Made by a program: the position numbers and the translations under genes. The notes under the pieces were generated by a model. It did not search any database. It saw only the letters and a list, made by a program, of their open reading frames with translations, and had not been told where the DNA came from. From NCBI RefSeq assembly GCF_004323635.1, contig NZ_CP036515.1, forward strand, positions 1,981,001 to 2,045,000: a stretch of 64,000 nucleotides of DNA. Direction: 5' to 3'. The DNA is from Lichenihabitans psoromatis (lineage in GTDB: Bacteria; Pseudomonadota; Alphaproteobacteria; Rhizobiales; Beijerinckiaceae). Positions 8,142 to 16,431 of this stretch are shown here, piece by piece. Numbering within the stretch: position 1 is the first letter of the stretch; each line of letters opens with the position of its first letter.

Positions 8142-9844
8142 CCCACCCTGATCCGCATGCGGTCCGTGCCGAGACACTGCGCCGTTTGACGGCCGATCCG
8201 AAAGTACCGGTGCTGATCGTCGGCGCCGGGATCAACGGTGCCGGCACATTCCGGGATCTCGCTCTGCAGGGCGTCGATTGCCTGTTGGTCGACAAAGGCG
8301 ATTGGTGCGGCGGCACCAGCGCGGCGCCCTCGCGCCTTATTCACGGCGGGCTGAAATATCTTGAAACGGGCGAGTTCCGGCTCGTCGCTGAATCGACCCG
8401 CGAGCGCAATTTGCTGCTCCGCAACGCGCCGCATTTCGTCAAGCCGCTGCCGACCATGGTCCCGATCAGGTCCTATGCGGGCGGCCTGCTGCCCTCGATC
8501 AAACGCTTTTTAGGGCGCAAGGCCAAAATGGCGGATCGAGGCTTATTGATCGTGGAGGTCGGGCTGGCGATCTACGATTGGCTCGGTCGCAAGCACCGCG
8601 TCATGCCGCGTCATGGCGTGATGCTCCAAGCCGCGGCACGGCGGCGCTTTCCGAAGCTCGATCCATCGATCGTGGCAGCCTCGACCTATTACGATGCGAG
8701 CGTCACTCAGGCCGAACGGCTCTGCTACGAGCTCGTGGTCGATGGGCAGAAGGCTCATCCTGGTGCGCGGGCGCTGAACCACGTGGCGGTCACGGGGCTT
8801 GCCGACGGTCGCATTCTCCTCACCGATCAGGTCACCGGTGCCGCCAGCGCGGTCGAGCCGAAGGTCGTGGTCAATGCGGCCGGGCCGTGGATCGATCAGG
8901 TCAACCACGCGGTGGGGCTCAACAAGGCCTATATCGGCGGCACCAAGGGGTCGCATCTCGTCGTCGACAATCCCGAACTGGTCCGCCAGATCGACGGTCA
9001 CATGATTTATTTCGGCTCCTCCGATGGCCGGATCTGCCTCGTCTATCCGTTCTTCGGCCGCGCGCTGATCGGCTCGACCGACATCAAGGCCGATAATCCG
9101 GACGATGTCGTCTGTGACGATAGCGAGGCGGATTACATGCTCGGCATGCTGGGCGAGGTGTTCCCGGATTTGTCTGTCACCCGAGAGCAGATCGTCTACC
9201 GCTACACGGGCATCCGCCCGCTGCCGGCGGCTCAGGTCGATGATCCGGGCGAGATCAGCCGCGATCACTCATTGGCGCGCGATATGTTGCCCGGCGGCAG
9301 CGTTCCGGTGCTGTCGATGATCGGCGGCAAATGGACGACGTTCCGCGCCTTCTCGGCCGATACGACCGATGTCGTGCTCGGCTTGGTGGGACGACAGCGA
9401 CGTCGCGACACGACCTTCGAGCCGATCGGGGGAGGTCGGGACTATCCGATCACGCCATCGGCACAACGGGGCTGGATCGCGGGCGTTGCGGCGGCCTTCC
9501 GGATCGGGCCGGCGCGCGCCGGCGTTCTGCTGGACCGTTATGGCACCACGGCGGAGGCCATGCTGGCATCGTTCGATGGCTCTCCGGAGATGCCGCTGGC
9601 GAGCCTTCCCGGCTATACCGAGGCCGAAATTCGCTGGATCGTTCGGCACGAACAGGTCGTGACCCTCGACGATCTCGTGTTTCGCCGCCTGCCGATTGCC
9701 TTTTCCGGGCGCCTCGACATCAAGGCTTTGACGGAACTCGCCACGGTGGCGGGTGACGTCCTGGGATGGAGCGCCGACGAACGGGATGCGGAGATCGCGC
9801 GCGTCGCGCGCGTCGCCAAGCATCGGCATGGCGTTCGACTTTAA
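8138..9844 (+). CDS. FAD-dependent polyol-phosphate dehydrogenase (GlpD / EryB-like)
   Basis: About 568 aa. The N-terminal FAD-binding fold has VGAGINGAGTFRDLALQG near residues 30-47. The family motif GGTSAAPSRLIHGGLKYLE follows, and a GlpD C-terminal helical domain is recognisable in the last 120 residues. Members oxidise glycerol-3-phosphate, or erythritol-4-phosphate in EryB, passing electrons to quinone at the inner membrane. The start overlaps the kinase stop as ATGA, so the two are coupled. At the 3' end its TAA shares bases with the stop of the convergent diguanylate cyclase gene. Given the neighbours, a tetritol phosphate is as likely as glycerol-3-phosphate. Confidence 0.88.
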   Translation: MTHPDPHAVRAETLRRLTADPKVPVLIVGAGINGAGTFRDLALQGVDCLLVDKGDWCGGTSAAPSRLIHGGLKYLETGEFRLVAESTRERNLLLRNAPHFVKPLPTMVPIRSYAGGLLPSIKRFLGRKAKMADRGLLIVEVGLAIYDWLGRKHRVMPRHGVMLQAAARRRFPKLDPSIVAASTYYDASVTQAERLCYELVVDGQKAHPGARALNHVAVTGLADGRILLTDQVTGAASAVEPKVVVNAAGPWIDQVNHAVGLNKAYIGGTKGSHLVVDNPELVRQIDGHMIYFGSSDGRICLVYPFFGRALIGSTDIKADNPDDVVCDDSEADYMLGMLGEVFPDLSVTREQIVYRYTGIRPLPAAQVDDPGEISRDHSLARDMLPGGSVPVLSMIGGKWTTFRAFSADTTDVVLGLVGRQRRRDTTFEPIGGGRDYPITPSAQRGWIAGVAAAFRIGPARAGVLLDRYGTTAEAMLASFDGSPEMPLASLPGYTEAEIRWIVRHEQVVTLDDLVFRRLPIAFSGRLDIKALTELATVAGDVLGWSADERDAEIARVARVAKHRHGVRL

Positions 9845-11367
9845 GCCGCGCTCAGGAGCCGATCGCCCCGGCAGCAATTTCGACCGTCGGCTTTGGCGCG
9901 ATACATCGCCTGGTCGGCCGCCGCAATGAGGATGTCGCTGTCTGTACCAAGCGTCGGCTGACAGGTCGCGATCCCGATGCTGACCGTCGCTGTTTTGTTG
10001 CCCGATGCGACATGCGGGTGCCGCAGCTTTGCGATCGATGCGCGAATGTTTTCCGCGACCTGAAAGGCGCCCGCTGCGTCGGTGGCCGGAAGAATGATGG
10101 TGAATTCCTCACCCCCGTATCGGGCGGCAAGATCGGCCGGCCGTCGTAAATTGCTCGACATGCAGGTCGCAAACTTCTTCAGCAATTCGTCGCCCGCTTG
10201 ATGCCCGAAGGAATCGTTGAAGTCTTTGAAGTGGTCCGCATCGATCATCAGAAGCGACAGCTCAGAACGATCCCGGATGCCGCGTCGCCATTCGATATCC
10301 AGCGCTTCGACGAAGCGCCTGCGATTGGCCAATTGGGTCAACGGGTCCGTTGCGGCCAGACGAGCCAAGGTCGTTTCGACAGCCGCACGACGCGCGATTT
10401 CTCCGTTGAGCAAGATCAGAAGCGCCAGGCAGCCGATGCAGAGCAGCGCCAGGATAGCGCCGATGATCAGCGCCTTTCGCCACCATGCCGCATAAGCGGC
10501 ATCGCCCGGGATTTCGACGACCTGGATAAGCGGCAGCGAGCCGATCCGGTGAAACGACACGATTCGACTCTCGCCGGCGATGGGCGACAACCCCTCGAAA
10601 TGTCCCTTTTGCGCCGAATTGAGAATCGCAAAATTATCGGCATTGCGGATATTGCGGCGAATTTCAGCGTTCACGAAAGGTTCGCGAAGAATGATCGTGC
10701 CATCGGTTCGGAGCAGCGTCGAGGCCCCGCCAGGACCAAGGTTCAATCCTTGGTAGAGCGTGGTGATGTAGCTCAGCTTGATGTAGCCGACCACGACACC
10801 TCCAAAGCTGCCATCGGCATGATCGATGCGGCGGCTGAGAGCGACCATCCATGTGGCCGTGAGACGACTGACGAAGGGCTTGCTGACAAACAGACCAACA
10901 TCTCTCGTGCCGCTGTGGACTTGAAAATATTCTCGGTCCTGAAACGAGCTCGTCGCGCGGATCGAAGCCTTGGAGGCGGCGCGAATGAAACCCGTGTCGT
11001 CGAGAACAGCGATCGAGACATTCTCATCCGACGCAAGCCAGCTATCGAAGAGAACGAGGTCGCGCAGCTTCGGATCCAAGTTCTGGACGGCTGGATTGCT
11101 CCACAATTTGGTGATCGACAGAAGGCCGTCGTCGATCAATTGAAGATTGCGATCGACATCGCTCGCGACTGTCGATGCCAGATTTCCGGCGGCATTTTGG
11201 ATCTCATTGCTGACGTCGCGGCGGGCATCGTGCATGACGAGACCAAAGACAAGACAGATCGCCAGCAATCCAACAGCCAGGATGCCCATCAGCAATCGAC
11301 GCGCGGCGATGCTCTCGCCTAATCGGCCGAAAGCCTTGGTGGACGTCGATTCTGCTCGCTGCAGCAT
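9841..11367 (-). CDS. Membrane-anchored diguanylate cyclase with periplasmic Cache-like sensor
   Basis: About 508 aa. Membrane segment near residues 27-45, a periplasmic double-Cache-like region, a second membrane segment near residues 300-325, and a C-terminal GGDEF domain whose active site reads RYGGEEF. The GGEEF form is catalytically competent, so it should make c-di-GMP. Upstream family motifs DPLTQLANRR and DADHFKDFND are present. I prefer the ATG at 11367 with GGGAG upstream; a GTG at 11406 in frame would add 13 residues. It is monocistronic, convergent with the GlpD-like gene and overlapping it by four bases at the stop codons. c-di-GMP control of the curli locus in this window is possible but unproven. 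Confidence 0.9.
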   Translation of the reverse strand: MLQRAESTSTKAFGRLGESIAARRLLMGILAVGLLAICLVFGLVMHDARRDVSNEIQNAAGNLASTVASDVDRNLQLIDDGLLSITKLWSNPAVQNLDPKLRDLVLFDSWLASDENVSIAVLDDTGFIRAASKASIRATSSFQDREYFQVHSGTRDVGLFVSKPFVSRLTATWMVALSRRIDHADGSFGGVVVGYIKLSYITTLYQGLNLGPGGASTLLRTDGTIILREPFVNAEIRRNIRNADNFAILNSAQKGHFEGLSPIAGESRIVSFHRIGSLPLIQVVEIPGDAAYAAWWRKALIIGAILALLCIGCLALLILLNGEIARRAAVETTLARLAATDPLTQLANRRRFVEALDIEWRRGIRDRSELSLLMIDADHFKDFNDSFGHQAGDELLKKFATCMSSNLRRPADLAARYGGEEFTIILPATDAAGAFQVAENIRASIAKLRHPHVASGNKTATVSIGIATCQPTLGTDSDILIAAADQAMYRAKADGRNCCRGDRLLSAA

Positions 11368-11714
11368 CACCGCTCCCTTGAGCAGGATCGGATATGGTCG
11401 AGCCACATGGCGGCTCGACCCCGAGAAGACTGCTCGCCCTTTGAATGAGAAGCGCTAACGACACGGCGATCGCACTCTCGAGATTGGTGCGATGCATAGC
11501 ATAACTCTTCGAGCGAGAGATTAACGACGCTCGCCGAGGCGCGGCACAGTCGACATGATGCCGCTGTCGATTTTCGTTCGCATCATCCAGTCATCGCTGT
11601 TCTTGCGACGTGTCGCACCCAAGCCACGCGCCTCGTAAGATGCCGATTACTTTCTGTTATCTTGCAATTTGATGCGTCATCCAATAGAGGCTGTCTGCAA
11701 GCAAGGAGAAATCA
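11368..11714. other. Divergent intergenic region upstream of the GGDEF gene and mucR
   Basis: No coding sequence seen. The part nearest mucR is AT-rich and holds a possible plus-strand promoter, CTTGCA about 17 nt before ATAGAG, some 30 nt upstream of the mucR start. MucR proteins commonly bind AT-rich upstream DNA including their own promoter; no specific site is claimed. Confidence 0.4.
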
Positions 11715-12239
11715 TTGGCCAACCTCGATCGACACCAAGTCCTTGAATGGACCGCAGATATCGTTGCCGCTTTTGTGAGCAACAATGCAGTCCACGCGGG
11801 AGATGTTTCCGATATCATCACCACGGTTTATGCGTCGCTGACTGCGATTGCGTCGCCGAAGCAGCCGAAAGAGCCTGTGCAGGATTTGGTACCTGCTGTC
11901 TCCATCAAAAAATCGGTAACGAACGACTATCTGATCTGTCTCGAAGATGGAAAAAGCTTCAAATCGTTGAAGCGTCATCTACAGAGCGCTTACGGCCTCA
12001 CGCCGGATCAATATCGCGCCAAGTGGGGCTTGCCGCGCGATTACCCCATGGTTGCGCCGGCCTATGCGGCCGCACGGTCGTTGCTCGCGAAGGAAAGCGG
12101 TCTCGGCGTTCCGCGCAACGGCGAGACGGTTGCTGCCGCTCTCGAAACGATCCAGGCGCCGGCAAACGACGCGATGTCGACCGAAAACCGTGACGGTCGT
12201 GTCGAGAAGCGTCGGGGACGGCCGAAGAAAGCCGCCTGA
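11715..12239 (+). CDS. mucR: MucR/Ros-family transcriptional regulator with incomplete zinc ligand set
   Basis: About 174 aa. The central block from NDYLICLEDGKSFKSLKRH to YRAKWGLP is the prokaryotic zinc-finger domain of the Ros/MucR family, global regulators (often silencers) of exopolysaccharide, motility and virulence genes in alphaproteobacteria. The finger reads C-x2-D-x9-H-x4-Y: the second Cys is Asp and the last His is Tyr, so normal zinc binding is doubtful. The tail ends KRRGRPKKAA, an AT-hook-like motif that would add minor-groove binding. The start is TTG with AAGGAG seven nt upstream; no ATG fits. The gene stands alone and is followed by a strong hairpin at 12302. Confidence 0.9.
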   Translation: MANLDRHQVLEWTADIVAAFVSNNAVHAGDVSDIITTVYASLTAIASPKQPKEPVQDLVPAVSIKKSVTNDYLICLEDGKSFKSLKRHLQSAYGLTPDQYRAKWGLPRDYPMVAPAYAAARSLLAKESGLGVPRNGETVAAALETIQAPANDAMSTENRDGRVEKRRGRPKKAA

Positions 12240-12301
12240 CCACGCCGTCAGCCACGATCATCGAGCCTCGTGCTTCGGTCGTGGCCTCCATAAGATCGAC
12301 A

Positions 12302-12343
12302 ACAGAAAGCCAGGTCGACGCGAGTCGCCTGGCTTTCTGTTTC
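12302..12343. terminator. Strong inverted repeat between convergent mucR and DUF1127 gene
   Basis: 13-bp perfect stem, ACAGAAAGCCAGG (12302-12314) with CCTGGCTTTCTGT (12328-12340), with a GC-rich loop. The T-rich end of the stem on each strand gives U residues on both sides, so it can act as a bidirectional terminator for the two converging genes. Confidence 0.75.
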
Positions 12344-12400
12344 ATCGAATCGCTGCGGCGTCGCGCCCAAGGGCGTCGCCGCCGCGTGTCGGCATTCTGT

Positions 12401-12553
12401 TTAGATGCGAATGCCGGTCTTGACGGCTGCTTCGATTTCGCCGCGCGACAGACCGATGTCGTCCAGTTCGCGATCGGTCAGGCGATGCAATTCGGTGATC
12501 GCATCGCGGCTGCTGCGCCAGTTCTTGAAGGAAACGTAGAGGGCCTTGATCAT
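12401..12553 (-). CDS. DUF1127-family small protein (50 aa)
   Basis: The translation begins MIKALYVSFKNWRSSRD and continues ITELHRLTDRELDDIGLSRG, the conserved arginine-rich DUF1127 motif. Small DUF1127 (YjiS-like) proteins are abundant in Hyphomicrobiales and have been linked to RNA turnover and phosphate or carbon metabolism; the role of this copy is unknown. Start ATG at 12553, stop TAA at 12401. No strong Shine-Dalgarno is visible. It converges with mucR across the hairpin at 12302. Confidence 0.88.
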   Translation of the reverse strand: MIKALYVSFKNWRSSRDAITELHRLTDRELDDIGLSRGEIEAAVKTGIRI

Positions 12554-12912
12554 GGTTCTTACTCGTCTTGCCGGACCTCGGTCTAAACCGTCTGGTCCGA
12601 TTGTTCTGACCCTATGTAAGCCTCATTGGTGCGGCGCAACACAGACGAGTTCTCACACCAGTTATGATGATTTAGCATGACGTTTTTCATATATTTTCAA
12701 CATTATGGCACTTCATACAGCGTAAAGAGCAATAATTAGGCACTAATTTTAACTGCATGCTTTTTAGGCGAGCATGTTTTCCAGGCCAAAATGCTGCAAA
12801 CGCATGACAGAGCGAGCTCCGATCATCGTCGACAGCGCGGATGTCACCTGATCGCGCGCACTGGAGTCCGGCCGCTCTTCGTTCAAAAGAGAGAATCATG
12901 GGAGTGTGAAGG
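12554..12912. other. AT-rich intergenic region upstream of the DUF1127 and YcaQ-like genes
   Basis: About 360 bp, markedly AT-rich between 12640 and 12780. A weak hairpin (CATGCT at 12756-12761 with AGCATG at 12771-12776, then TTTT) could be a terminator on the plus strand. No convincing ORF. It must hold the promoters of both flanking divergent genes, but I could not place them confidently. Confidence 0.35.
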
Positions 12913-14124
12913 ATGCGGCCGACGGAAACCGCTTCATCACGGTCCGGTCGATCGCTCATGCCGCGCACACCAATGACGCCCATCGCCCTCGATCAGTCGC
13001 TCGCGCGCCGCATATGGCTTCACGCGCAGAGGCTTGATGGTCCCGCTCCGTTCGGCTCGGGCGCTGCAGCGACTCAGGCCGCGATCGACCATCTCGGTTA
13101 TGTGCAGATCGATACCATTCACGTCATCGAGCGGTGCCATCACCACATTCTGTGGAGCCGGATCCCGGATTACCGGCGCGGGCACCTGCATCGAGCGCAG
13201 ACGATCGAAAAAACATCATTCGAATATTGGACCCATGCCCTGTCCTATGTGCCGACAGCAGACATGCGGTTTTTCGTGCCGGCGATGAGGCAGCACAAGC
13301 GGGACCCGAAAACCTGGTTTGAAACGGTCAGCCGGGAGGACATGCGGAAGGTTCTGACCTTGATCCAAACCGGCGGCCCCCTGACGATCCGCGATATCGA
13401 GGATGATGTCCTGGTCGAGAAGGATCATGCCTGGGCAAGCCGAAAACCGTCCAAGCGGGCGCTTCAGATGGCCTTCTACGCCGGCGATCTGACGATCAGC
13501 GAACGGGTCGGCATGCTGAAAACCTATGATCTGACACCGCGTCATTTTGGCTGGGATGCCTTGCCGAAGCCCGCCACAGAGCGTCAGATCGCGGCTTATC
13601 TGCTCGACCGCGCGCTTCGGTCGCAAGGGCTCGTCAGCCTCGAGTCGATCTGCCACCTCGATGCCAAGCGCAAACCAGAGATTGCTGCCCTGATCGCGGC
13701 GCGAGTCAAACGGCGCACGCTGGTGCCGGTTGTGATCGAGGGCGAGGGCAAAACCCAGCATTGGGCCGAACCAGCCGCGCTCGAGCCGCCTCGTCCGGAT
13801 CGAGACCTCACCCACATCCTCTCGCCCTTCGACCCGCTGATCATCCAGCGCAAACGACTGAAGCTGTTCTTCGGCTACGATCACCGCTTCGAGGCTTATG
13901 TGCCGAAGCAGAAACGCATCTTCGGCTATTTTGCTCTGCCGGTTCTGGTCGGGGACGAGGTCGTGGCCGTGATCGATCTCAAAACCGACCGGGAGCAGCG
14001 AGCTTTGTTGATCCAGCAATGGACGTGGGTCGGCCTGGGCTCGCCGCAACGCCACAAGGCGCTTGTCGAGGACGCTCTGGGGCGATTCGAGACTTTCCAG
14101 TTTCGTCCGGCCGTCCTCGACTGA
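12913..14124 (+). CDS. YcaQ/AlkX-like DNA glycosylase (winged-helix HTH_42 family)
   Basis: About 403 aa, covering the whole HTH_42 (formerly DUF1006) family length. Near residues 55-75 it has GYVQIDTIHVIERCHHHILW. The Q-I-D triplet matches the Q-hydrophobic-D catalytic motif described for YcaQ/AlkX, which unhooks DNA interstrand crosslinks; AlkZ enzymes have Q-x-Q. A basic winged-helix region and the DPLIIQRKRLKLFFGYDHRFEAY block follow. The start at 12913 has GGAG 8 nt upstream, though family alignment would also allow ATGs at 12958 or 12973. It stands alone. Function is by family; activity on crosslinks is inference. Confidence 0.82.
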   Translation: MRPTETASSRSGRSLMPRTPMTPIALDQSLARRIWLHAQRLDGPAPFGSGAAATQAAIDHLGYVQIDTIHVIERCHHHILWSRIPDYRRGHLHRAQTIEKTSFEYWTHALSYVPTADMRFFVPAMRQHKRDPKTWFETVSREDMRKVLTLIQTGGPLTIRDIEDDVLVEKDHAWASRKPSKRALQMAFYAGDLTISERVGMLKTYDLTPRHFGWDALPKPATERQIAAYLLDRALRSQGLVSLESICHLDAKRKPEIAALIAARVKRRTLVPVVIEGEGKTQHWAEPAALEPPRPDRDLTHILSPFDPLIIQRKRLKLFFGYDHRFEAYVPKQKRIFGYFALPVLVGDEVVAVIDLKTDREQRALLIQQWTWVGLGSPQRHKALVEDALGRFETFQFRPAVLD

Positions 14125-14384
14125 GATGCCCGACAAGGGTCACGCCGCCGCCGCAAGATCGCTGGGACGAGACCATGATTCGGACAAGAAACGCTGCGAC
14201 ATTCTGACTGTTGATCCGGGCCCCTCTGGCGTATGTCGAAGTTTCGACTGCGCGATGTCGGATCAGACTGCGCGAAACCCGCAATCGGGTTTGCCAATCT
14301 GCATCGGGTCTGGCGACATCTTTCCCATGACTTGACCAGATTGGTTCTTTAGCGCGGAAACTCGTGCTTCCATGGAGGACTTGT

Positions 14385-14870
14385 TTGTCAGAGATCTTGA
14401 ACAAAGCAGGCAATGGCCGCGATCATCAATCGGTCGCAGCGGAAGCGGCCCTGTCGCGGGCCGCCGATCTGATGGAGGCGCTCGTCGCCGCCTACGCGCT
14501 GATGGCGCATGCCGACGGTGAAGTTGCTGCCGCCGAACGGCAAAGGATGTTTTCGATCCTGCGAGGCAACCCGGCGATGTCGATCTTGTCGCGCCACGAT
14601 ATCGCCGACGAGGCCGCTGTCCACGAAGCGAATTTCAGGCTCGATCCGGAAGTCGCCCAGCAGATCGCCCGCGAAAAACTGATGGCTGTCGCCAATCGCC
14701 GCGACGCCGTCAGCACGATCATAGCGGCCTGTCGCGAGATCATTCCGGCTGACGGCGTGGCCCACCCGGCCGAGTATCGTCAACTCGCCGAAATCAAGTC
14801 CATGTTGGGGCGCCCCGACGAGGCCCGGCTCGGACGGTCCTGGCACGATGGCGGAGCCGATGACCGTTGA
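14385..14870 (+). CDS. TerB-like (tellurite-resistance fold) protein
   Basis: About 161 aa, helical and acidic. The segments AYALMAHADGEVAAAE and ACREIIPADGVAHPAE are the two D-G-E/D-G-V metal-binding-type helical repeats of TerB/DjlA-N family proteins. TerB members take part in metal and envelope stress responses, often at the inner face of the membrane. The start is TTG at 14385 with GGAGG six nt upstream. The stop overlaps the start of the next gene (TTGA), so the two are probably co-translated. The specific function is unknown. Confidence 0.68.
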   Translation: MSEILNKAGNGRDHQSVAAEAALSRAADLMEALVAAYALMAHADGEVAAAERQRMFSILRGNPAMSILSRHDIADEAAVHEANFRLDPEVAQQIAREKLMAVANRRDAVSTIIAACREIIPADGVAHPAEYRQLAEIKSMLGRPDEARLGRSWHDGGADDR

Positions 14871-15259
14871 CCGCTAACGATCTCGACCGGGGCCACGCGG
14901 TGGCCCCGGTTTCTGCGTCCCCCGTCGGCTTTCAGTCGGAGGTTGATCCGGACCGCAGCCCTGCAACGGATTTGTCGGCCGCCTGGGACGACCGGGTCAG
15001 CCGCTCGCTCACGCTGCTGCCGGATCGTGTCAGGCGAGGCGTCGAATGGCTCCGTGTGCCGTCGCGGCGCTGGCTGCGTTTGGTCGCTGGATGTTTGTTC
15101 ATCCTCGGCGGGTGTCTGTCGATCCTGCCGGTTCTCGGGCTCTGGATGCTGCCCCTTGGCTTCGCGCTTCTTGGAGAGGATTTCCCGCCCTTGAAGCCGC
15201 GCCTTGAGCGCGTTGCGCTGTGGTTCGAGCGGCAGTGGAGCCGGATGCGATCGCGCTAA
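14867..15259 (+). CDS. Small membrane protein coupled to the TerB-like gene
   Basis: About 130 aa. A soluble N-terminal half is followed by a hydrophobic hairpin (about residues 72-103, LRLVAGCLFILGG ... LGLWMLPLGFALL) and a basic tail. The LPxLGxWMLPLG pattern resembles small PGPGW-type transmembrane proteins. The TTG start overlaps the upstream stop; an alternative GTG lies at 14900. No function is assigned, but the overlap suggests it works with the TerB-like protein at the inner membrane. Confidence 0.6.
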   Translation: MTANDLDRGHAVAPVSASPVGFQSEVDPDRSPATDLSAAWDDRVSRSLTLLPDRVRRGVEWLRVPSRRWLRLVAGCLFILGGCLSILPVLGLWMLPLGFALLGEDFPPLKPRLERVALWFERQWSRMRSR

Positions 15260-15274
15260 AATGTGGGCTGGCGC

Positions 15275-16222
15275 TCAGGGCAGGGCGTAGAGGCGCATGA
15301 ACAGGGCTTGCGACCGCGGGAATGTGCCGTCGTCGATTTGGCTCGGCCAGGCGCCGCCGGCGATGTCGAAATAGATCGCGAAGGCGATGTGGGCTTGGTT
15401 CTGGCGGAACCAGTCCGTCATGTGCTGCACGAAAGAGGGGTTATCGCCGGCCTGCCCGACGCCCCATTCGGCATAGCTCATGTCCTTGCCGTGTCGTTGC
15501 GCGAAATCGCGTTGCCAGGTCAAACCGAACGGGGCCTCCAGCACGCTTGCGGTCCAGCGTGCCTCGGGACTTTTGTGGTCGGCGTAATCATAGACGTCGA
15601 GCCCGATCGTATCGACCACGTCATCGCCTGGATAGGCCAGGTCGGCCGCCATATCTTGCGCCCCCCAACTCGGACACCAATCGAAGCGAAAGCGGGGCGA
15701 GACGGCGCGAAATAACGCGACCACATGGCGGAAGGCCGCCACATAGGCTTGCGGATCCGGCCCGGCAAACCACGCGGTCTGCTTGTCGTTCATCTCCCAG
15801 CCGAAGCGGATCACGGCGCTGGGTTGTGCCGCAGCGATCGCCATGGCGGCTTGCCGGAATTCGGGATCGTGGAGCCCCGCTGCGACATCGGAAAGCGGCG
15901 TTCCCTTCATGGTCAACGGCACTGACCACACCATCCGGCGGGTCGGATTGGCGGCTTTCCAGAGGGCCGGCAAGAAGGCCGTCTCGCCGAAGCTGTCCCA
16001 GGTGGATTTGCCGAAATAGTCGAGCGCCGGCACCGATGAAAGTGGCCGATTGAGCCGCGCTTCCCACAGCGCCATATTGCTTTCGCGACCCTCTGGTCCC
16101 CAGGCCACGAAAGCCCCCGCGAGTTTCCCGGGGAGGGGTATCTCGGCTCTCGCAATCGAAACGTCGAGCGCGAACCAGACCAGCGCGACCGCGATCGTGA
16201 CTAAGCCATCGGTTCGTCTCAT
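15275..16222 (-). CDS. Exported GH26-like glycoside hydrolase
   Basis: About 315 aa from the ATG at 16222, with an N-terminal signal or anchor helix (TIAVALVWFALDVSIARA). The segment IRFGWEMND carries the likely acid/base glutamate and SYAEWGVG the likely nucleophile, the spacing seen in GH26 beta-mannanase-type enzymes. WCPSWG and a DVYDY motif line the barrel. It would hydrolyse a beta-linked polysaccharide outside the cytoplasm, possibly self-made exopolysaccharide. An in-frame ATG at 16255 is possible; neither start has a clear Shine-Dalgarno. The gene is alone and divergent from the sulfate-transport operon. Family assignment is by motif only. Confidence 0.68.
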   Translation of the reverse strand: MRRTDGLVTIAVALVWFALDVSIARAEIPLPGKLAGAFVAWGPEGRESNMALWEARLNRPLSSVPALDYFGKSTWDSFGETAFLPALWKAANPTRRMVWSVPLTMKGTPLSDVAAGLHDPEFRQAAMAIAAAQPSAVIRFGWEMNDKQTAWFAGPDPQAYVAAFRHVVALFRAVSPRFRFDWCPSWGAQDMAADLAYPGDDVVDTIGLDVYDYADHKSPEARWTASVLEAPFGLTWQRDFAQRHGKDMSYAEWGVGQAGDNPSFVQHMTDWFRQNQAHIAFAIYFDIAGGAWPSQIDDGTFPRSQALFMRLYALP

Positions 16223-16431
16223 CGGAGGAGGCTTTCCAGCGTGGTGATGCGGCATGCGTTTCGTAAGTCGTCTCGGCTCGATATTGAATTGCGCGGCGGC
16301 TGTCGAGGATGGTCGTCGATCGACTTGCAGCCCCGCATCGCATCCTCCACACACAAAGTTGACAAGCTTTATAGACTGATCGCAAGTGAGGAACGATCGA
16401 TATGCCATCGCTGGTCGCCAAGGAGATTTCG

